A DNA stretch of 64,000 bases. It comes from Bradyrhizobium paxllaeri. GTDB lineage: Bacteria; Pseudomonadota; Alphaproteobacteria; Rhizobiales; Xanthobacteraceae. This document shows, one piece after another, positions 59,876 to 64,000 of the stretch. Below the pieces are notes generated by a model. The model saw only the letters and a program-made list of their open reading frames with translations. It was not told the DNA's origin and did no database searches. Numbering within the stretch: the first letter of the stretch is position 1; each line of letters starts with the position of its first letter. A program made the position numbers and the translations under genes. The stretch is taken from NCBI RefSeq assembly GCF_001693515.2, contig NZ_CP042968.1:5952001-6016000 (forward strand), in the 5' to 3' direction.

Positions 59876-61144
59876 ATGTACCATCATGTCAAGAAGCTGA
59901 TGTTCACCGTCCGCGTCGATGAACCGGACCCTCGTTTTGGCAATATGCTTCTTGAACAATTCGGCGGCGCCAACGGCGAACTCGCGGCCGCGATGCAATA
60001 TTCGATTCAGGGCTTGAACTGCGAGGATCCGGATCGCAAGGATCTGCTGATGGATATCGGCACCGAGGAACTGAGCCATCTCGAAATCGTGGGCACCCTG
60101 GCCCGCATGCACCTCCAGCCGACGAAATTCGATCGCCAGGCGGCCGAAGCCGATCCCCTGATTGCGATCGCGGGCGGCGGCGGAGTGAACCTGTTCAATT
60201 CCCAGGGCAACGCCTGGACTGCCGATTACCTCAAGATCACGGGCGAGCTCGACGTCGACCTGCGCAGCAACATTGCCGCCGAAGCCCGCGCCAAGATCGT
60301 TTATGAGCGGCTGATCAATTTCTGCGATGACGCTGGCACAAAGGACGCGCTGCAGTTCTTGATGACCCGGGAAATTACCCACATGAAGGCCTTCGCGTTG
60401 GCACTCGAGAGCATGGGCAAGCCCGCCTTCAGCATCGGTCGCATCGCGCCCACGCCTGGATTGGTCGACCAGTACTTCAACGACTCCACCGGAACGGGAG
60501 AGCATGGTGAGATCGACACTCGCGGTCCATGGAACGAGGGCAACGGTTGGGTTTTTACAGAATCGCCGGCCATACAGGCCGAACCCGGCGCCTCCGCAGC
60601 AATCGTTACGGAAAGTTCGCCGCCGGCCGAGCAAGCCGGGTTGAGCGACCTGTTGATCGATGAGCTCCGCGACATCCTTCACGCCGAGAAACAACTGACG
60701 AAAGCGCTTCCCAAGATGGCGGAAGCCGCGCGCTTCGATCAATTGCGCGAACTCTTCGAGCAGCATCTCGTCGAGACCGAGAATCAAGTGGAGCGCATCA
60801 ATGAGTGCTTCGAGCTCCTCAGCAAAACGGCTCGCGCCAAACCTTGCAAGGGCATGATGGGGCTCGTGGAGGAAGGCCAGGAGATTATGGCCGAGGGCGA
60901 AGAAAAGGACGATGCCGCGGCCGACCTCGCATTGATCGGAGCGGCGCAGCGTGTGGAGCACTATGAGATCTCGGCTTACACGACGGCGAAGAACCTCGCC
61001 CAGCAATTACGCCACAGCGCAGTCGTCGCGCTGCTGTCGAAGTCGCTGGCGGAAGAAGAGAATTCGGATCAGTTACTCAACCAAGTCGCTCGATCGCTGA
61101 TGTCAGTAGCGAAAATGCCTGCCGCGATTGAACAGGCCGAATAG
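59876..61144 (+). CDS. Manganese catalase fused to a DUF892 ferritin-like domain
   Basis: 422 aa. Residues about 1-235 are a dimanganese catalase: GANGELAAAMQYSIQG (Glu35), IGTEELSHLEIV (Glu65, His68), AEARAKIVYE and REITHMKAF (second Glu and His). A flexible Pro/Ala-rich linker (about 236-255) leads to a DUF892 domain (256-415) with DILHAEKQLTKALPKM, LVETENQVERI, RVEHYEI and AEEENSDQLL. Mn catalases dismute hydrogen peroxide; DUF892 domains are ferroxidase-like. The fusion could couple peroxide removal and iron handling. It is preceded by an exact EcfG-type promoter. No signal peptide, so cytoplasmic. Confidence 0.9.
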   Translation: MYHHVKKLMFTVRVDEPDPRFGNMLLEQFGGANGELAAAMQYSIQGLNCEDPDRKDLLMDIGTEELSHLEIVGTLARMHLQPTKFDRQAAEADPLIAIAGGGGVNLFNSQGNAWTADYLKITGELDVDLRSNIAAEARAKIVYERLINFCDDAGTKDALQFLMTREITHMKAFALALESMGKPAFSIGRIAPTPGLVDQYFNDSTGTGEHGEIDTRGPWNEGNGWVFTESPAIQAEPGASAAIVTESSPPAEQAGLSDLLIDELRDILHAEKQLTKALPKMAEAARFDQLRELFEQHLVETENQVERINECFELLSKTARAKPCKGMMGLVEEGQEIMAEGEEKDDAAADLALIGAAQRVEHYEISAYTTAKNLAQQLRHSAVVALLSKSLAEEENSDQLLNQVARSLMSVAKMPAAIEQAE

Positions 61145-61467
61145 CGCAGAAATGCAGTCCTTCCGACGAACCTCGCCAATCAGCCGCTGCGTTGCGTGAG
61201 GAAGCCGAATCGGTTCTCGCGCCCGCGCACCCCCCGCGGTCGAACGGAAAGTGGGACATCCAAGACTGGTCCGCATATGAGCTCCGGTGGCTGCGGTCCC
61301 CCGGCTGGATTGCATTCTGGGAGGTGAGATCCGCATCAGCTTGAGGAATTTCTTGAGCGCTACGATATAGGCCCATCCAGTTGCCGCTGCCGATTGCGAT
61401 CCAATCAGACAGCTAACCTTTGCAATCGGGGCGGGCCGCCTCCTTCGTACCGTCAATTGTTCAGCAG
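61145..61467. other. Intergenic region, nothing recognised
   Basis: 323 bp between the catalase and the convergent small secreted protein. No clear terminator. The open frames in it run into the catalase gene in shadow or have no start. Confidence 0.4.
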
Positions 61468-61773
61468 CTAGCGTGGGGTGGGGCTAGTTTCAGTACCTTG
61501 GCCGCTGCCCGTACCAGCGCCCGTCCCGGTAGTGGTCTGGCTGTTGCCGGGATCGGGACGTCCCGGCGGATGCGCGGAAGCACCAGGCTTTTCCTGCTGT
61601 CCCACGAATCCGGCTTCTCCGGAGTTGCGAGTCTTAATGCCTTTGTCCGCTTCCTCCTGCATCTGCTTGTCAGACTGCATCTGCTGGCCGGGCGTTGTCG
61701 AATGCTGCGCCAATGCGGGCGCGGCGGTGGCTATACAAAGAGCGGCCGTCGTGGCCAGAACTAAGGTTCGCAT
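61468..61773 (-). CDS. Small secreted protein with DKGxKTRNSGExG motif (paralogue 2)
   Basis: 101 aa from ATG 61773 (GGGAGG site 7 bp upstream). Signal peptide of about 22 residues ending PALAQ. The mature part has QMQSDKQMQEEADKGIKTRN then SGEAGFVG, KPGASAHPPGRP and a Thr/Gly-rich tail, matching the protein at 32173-32475 over about 40 residues. Hydrophilic and disordered. An EcfG-like GGAAA-N16-CGTT element lies upstream, the same variant as at the paralogue. Function unknown; a stress-secreted hydrophilin-like role is inferred. Confidence 0.78.
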   Translation of the reverse strand: MRTLVLATTAALCIATAAPALAQHSTTPGQQMQSDKQMQEEADKGIKTRNSGEAGFVGQQEKPGASAHPPGRPDPGNSQTTTGTGAGTGSGQGTETSPTPR

Positions 61774-62163
61774 GGGCTGTCCTCCCGTCGTCCCTCTCCG
61801 CACAACGCGTGAGCCAGCGATAGTTTCCTGGAGAACTAAATGAGGTGAGCGCAGGAATCCAAACTCACAAGCTCCATGTGCCGCTATGGCAACTGGATAT
61901 CGAAACATCAGGCACAACGTCCGAGCGGCCTATACTCTTAGCATTTGCTCGGCCAATGCTCCGGGTCGGTGACCGGAGCCGCCAACGACGGAGCTCTTCT
62001 TCCCAGACTTTGGGAGGCGCAAACCGAAAACGTGGGATTGGACTCCACAATTGCGCCGACGGAGGGCTGGGGCCATTCCGCATTCAAGTCGCACTAGGAA
62101 CGAAAGCAATGAGCGGCGCTTTTCCGTGGGTGAAACTAAACAGAACCTAGGGAGATCATTTTA
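61774..62163. promoter_or_regulatory. Divergent region between two small secreted protein genes
   Basis: 390 bp. It contains the EcfG-like site for the minus gene (61804-61828). A GGAAC-N17-CTTT sequence at 62097-62122 could be a poor variant for the plus gene at 62164. No coding frame supported. Confidence 0.45.
61804..61828 (-). promoter_or_regulatory. EcfG-like promoter, GGAAA-N16-CGTT
   Basis: On the minus strand GGAAA 61828-61824 and CGTT 61807-61804, 30 bp before ATG 61773. Confidence 0.6.
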
Positions 62164-62463
62164 ATGAAGAAGATTATGTTGTTGGCTTCGGTCTGCATCT
62201 TGGCACTCGGTTCACCCGCCGCCTTCGCGCAGACCACTCAGCCTACTGGCGGCGCGTCCGGCCAAGGCAATGTCGGGCCAGGCGCGTCGGAAGGCGCGGT
62301 GAAGGACGGAACCGGGACCATGAACAAGGGCACCACCGGGGCTAGCAGACCCTCGCCCGGAGGAGACGCCAGCACTTCCGGCGCAAGTACAGCAGCCGGG
62401 GTCAACAACACGGGCACCGCCAAGGAACCGGGCGCCGTCCAGGGCGGCGTCAACAAACAGTAA
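62164..62463 (+). CDS. Small secreted Gly/Thr-rich protein
   Basis: 99 aa. Signal peptide MKKIMLLASVCILALGSPAAFA with cleavage before QTTQ. The mature part is low-complexity, dominated by Gly, Thr, Ala and Ser, with short repeats (GASxGxG, TGASxP, TGTxKxPG). The start has GGGAGAT upstream. It is the third of the group of small secreted proteins. A hairpin at 62483-62505 follows. No known domain. Confidence 0.7.
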   Translation: MKKIMLLASVCILALGSPAAFAQTTQPTGGASGQGNVGPGASEGAVKDGTGTMNKGTTGASRPSPGGDASTSGASTAAGVNNTGTAKEPGAVQGGVNKQ

Positions 62464-62482
62464 GCGAAACTGGCAACAAAAA

Positions 62483-62505
62483 GAGGCCGCCCCAACTGCG
62501 GCCTC
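62483..62505. terminator. Hairpin after the secreted-protein gene
   Basis: GAGGCCGC / GCGGCCTC perfect 8-bp stem with 7-nt loop, 20 bp after the stop. AACAAAAA on its left gives a T-run only for the minus strand, so termination may be stronger in that direction. Confidence 0.55.
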
Positions 62506-62600
62506 AATCATGATTGCAGGTCCGCGCCTTCGTCTACGGCAGGGTCGTCGGCGTTCATTTGAGGCAGTCTCGGAACATCTACGTCAAGCCATTGACAAGA

Positions 62601-62628
62601 TGGCGCGACAAACGGGGCTCGAACCCGC
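62601..62628 (-). other. tRNA 3'-end-like remnant (possible attachment site)
   Basis: Read on the minus strand this is a T-stem/loop GCGGG-TTCGAGC-CCCGT, a seven-base acceptor strand TTGTCGC, discriminator G and CCA. Nothing that would form the D-arm, anticodon arm or the matching 5' acceptor strand (GCGACAA) is found upstream, so it is not a complete tRNA gene. It could be a leftover att site or chance. Confidence 0.3.
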
Positions 62629-62818
62629 GGCGCCGTGACAGGGCAGGCAAAACTTAACGAAAACAATGACCGGGCTTACTTGGAGCATTTAATATAGGTC
62701 CAAGGAGCGAAAAGTTTTCACTGAGGCACAGCCGCCTCTAGGCGGTCCGTCCCGAGCAACCTTTTGTCGGCTACCCGACTTAATGGCTAAGGGAAATATG
62801 TGCTGCGTGAGGCCCAAA

Positions 62819-63250
62819 ATGACCCTTCCCTCGGTTGCACTAGTCGTTGAAGACGACGAACTACAGCGCGAGTTGCTGAGCGACTTCCTAAAGGAAGAGC
62901 GTATGGACGTAATCAGTTGTGAAAGCGCGGAGGCCGCGGAACTTATCATTGCGAGCGCAGGTCCAGAGCTAAGCTTGTTGGTGACGGACTTCCGACTTGC
63001 GGGCAATGGCACGGGTGCAGACGTGGCATCCTTCGCGAAGGATCGATTTCCGCATCTTCCGGTGATCATCGTATCGGGCGACAATAACTTTTCGATTCCT
63101 GTAGGTGTCCGGTTTTTGAAAAAGCCATTCAGTCCGTCGGAATCCTTGCCGTGGACCCTCCAGGAGACTAGCTCCGCCGCGCTTGCCCTTACGCCGTTGC
63201 TGATCGGCGCGGACGAACCGGGCCGGGAGATCCTGCATCCCGTCGCCTAA
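62819..63250 (+). CDS. Single-domain response regulator (receiver only)
   Basis: 143 aa from ATG 62819 (GTGAGG upstream; an ATG at 62783 would add 12 residues). Receiver fold with acidic pair EDDE, phosphorylation site Asp57 in LVTDFRLAG, and Lys in FLKKPFSP. No output domain, so it works through phosphotransfer or protein contacts. No histidine kinase is adjacent. The C-terminal tail (ADEPGREILHPVA) is hydrophilic. Its partner kinase is unknown. Confidence 0.85.
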   Translation: MTLPSVALVVEDDELQRELLSDFLKEERMDVISCESAEAAELIIASAGPELSLLVTDFRLAGNGTGADVASFAKDRFPHLPVIIVSGDNNFSIPVGVRFLKKPFSPSESLPWTLQETSSAALALTPLLIGADEPGREILHPVA

Positions 63251-63472
63251 GCGCCGGTCCGAGCGGTGCCAAGATGACGAAGGGCGAGCACGAAAAGTAC
63301 ACAGGCGTCGAATCAGTTGCGTGTTGCGGCGGATGACCAGCGCATTGACCATGGACTTACCCGATCAGTCGGCTCGCGGGTCATCCAATCCTCGAACCGG
63401 CTTCAATGCAAGGACCGCCGGTTCACGCTGGCGGGAGTTAACTTTGGGTTGTCCCGCGTTAAGGTTCCCAAT

Positions 63473-63673
63473 ATGCGGGACCTGAACGAGAAGATTGAGC
63501 AGGCGAAGCGCTACGTCGCGAAAGGACGCCGTGTTGTGGAGCGGCAACGCCAGCGCATTGCCTCAGGAACGGCCGCTCCAGGAGCTAGCGAATTGCTGGC
63601 GACGTTTGAGCAATCACAGGCAATCTTCGAGGAGGATTTGGCCCGCCTCCTCAAAGAGCGCGACGGAAAGTAA
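63473..63673 (+). CDS. Small helical protein
   Basis: 66 aa from ATG 63473; upstream in-frame sequence looks non-coding. Two amphipathic helices (LNEKIEQAKRYVAKGRRVVERQRQRI and SELLATFEQSQAIFEEDLARLL). The pattern resembles the small protein at 27291-27467 and other short rhizobial helical proteins. No known function. No EcfG box found. Confidence 0.6.
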   Translation: MRDLNEKIEQAKRYVAKGRRVVERQRQRIASGTAAPGASELLATFEQSQAIFEEDLARLLKERDGK

Positions 63674-63752
63674 GGCGCTTGCGTCAGGTCCCGTACAGAC
63701 GGGGTTCCAAATAGGGCTTCCAATGGGTCCTCATGGGATGGAGGGCAACGTC

Positions 63753-63956
63753 ATGCAGGAACGACGGCGCATTAGACACGAGAGGACTTTTGAAGAGCGG
63801 TTGGCGGAAGAGGCCATAAGATTCAGGGAAGCTGCAGAAAAGGAGCCTTCCGGAAGTCACGCCCAAGAGCTGCTATTGCGACAAGCCCGGCAGGCCGAAA
63901 CAGCTTCGCACATGAGTGAGTGGCTGCGATCTCCCGGATTGCAGCCACCGAAGTGA
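63753..63956 (+). CDS. Small hydrophilic helical protein
   Basis: 67 aa from ATG 63753 (GAGGG 7 bp upstream; ATG 63738 is an alternative adding five residues). Highly charged helix RIRHERTFEERLAEEAIRFREAAEK, then a second helix ELLLRQARQAETASHMSEWL and a PG-rich tail. It is like many short alphaproteobacterial proteins of unknown function in which a single helix pair precedes WLRSPGLQPP. Probably a stress-type small protein by context. Confidence 0.65.
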   Translation: MQERRRIRHERTFEERLAEEAIRFREAAEKEPSGSHAQELLLRQARQAETASHMSEWLRSPGLQPPK

Positions 63957-64000
63957 GCCGATGACAGCTTTTCGAGTGACAATGACGACCGTAACGGCTT

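Larger units (their letters stand above)
62464..62818. other. Intergenic region with hairpin and tRNA-3'-end-like sequence
   Basis: 355 bp. It contains the hairpin above and the tRNA 3' end-like stretch at 62601-62628 (see findings). No coding frame supported. Confidence 0.4.

Noticed and set aside
59849..61006. 385-codon minus-strand open frame opposite the Mn catalase
   Set aside because: Antisense shadow caused by high GC; no start signal and no family motif.
62097..62122. GGAAC-N17-CTTT before the secreted protein at 62164
   Set aside because: The -10 half lacks GTT; may still be functional but not supported by sequence alone.
1..64000. CRISPR arrays and complete rRNA or tRNA genes
   Set aside because: No regularly spaced repeats, no rRNA-like stretch and no complete cloverleaf were seen; only the tRNA 3'-end-like remnant at 62601 was found.

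Overview
The window is GC-rich, with alphaproteobacterial gene content and style: ATGA start/stop overlaps, Tat-exported oxidoreductase subunits, many DUF families typical of rhizobia, and promoter-like boxes of the form GGAAC-N16/17-CGTT as used by the general-stress sigma factor EcfG. Protein-level familiarity points to Bradyrhizobium or a close relative (Nitrobacteraceae). This is inference from content; no rRNA or other phylogenetic marker is present.

Layout. (A) 1-12177: two divergent operons, each with a small [2Fe-2S] subunit and a molybdopterin-binding large subunit of the xanthine dehydrogenase/isoquinoline oxidoreductase family. The minus-strand operon adds a di-haem c-type cytochrome, a Tat-exported ABC solute-binding protein, an MmgE/PrpD protein and an SDR. 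The plus-strand operon adds a Bug/TctC-type binding protein and a ModA-like protein without a signal peptide. Together they look like uptake and oxidation of an unidentified, probably N-heterocyclic or aromatic, substrate. (B) 12912-25000: an unusual cluster in which a polyprenyl-diphosphate-synthase-like protein, two unrecognised helical proteins, an FAD-dependent desaturase-like oxidoreductase and an acetoacetate-decarboxylase-like protein are flanked by two very large signal-transduction ATPases. One is SAM-cyclase-AAA-TPR. The other is winged-helix-AAA-TPR and is split in two by an ATGA overlap. (C) 25375-26541: an OpgC-type acyltransferase. (D) 26837-39850: an accessory, decayed region of many very small genes, a complete IS21-family element with a frameshifted istA, an IS1182-type transposase remnant abutting an alpha/beta-hydrolase remnant, a DUF892 pseudogene, a DUF2934 pseudogene and repeated hairpin elements. 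(E) 39886-64000: a stress and envelope region. It holds a four-gene DUF3618/holin-like operon, an SDR, a zinc alcohol dehydrogenase, a permuted ROK-like kinase, DUF892, two DUF3147 proteins with a cupin and a PAP2 phosphatase, BrkB, an isochorismatase-like hydrolase, a thioredoxin-reductase-like flavoprotein, DUF72, a DAO-Rieske protein, DUF3072, DoxX/SDR and DUF2269 membrane proteins, a Mn-catalase-DUF892 fusion, small secreted proteins and an orphan receiver.

How it works together. At least nine well-placed GGAAC (or GGAAA)-N16/17-(C/A)GTT sites lie 12-100 bp upstream of genes in parts D and E, and two weaker ones add to this. The sites precede the PRC-barrel protein, the small secreted proteins, the DUF3618 operon, DUF892, the isochorismatase-like gene and the Mn catalase. 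Parts D and E therefore read as a dense general-stress regulon for peroxide, iron, envelope and desiccation protection, assembled from accessory genes. The phyR/nepR/ecfG genes are not in the window. Part B is the best candidate for an undescribed system: an isoprenoid-linked pathway under dedicated giant regulators.
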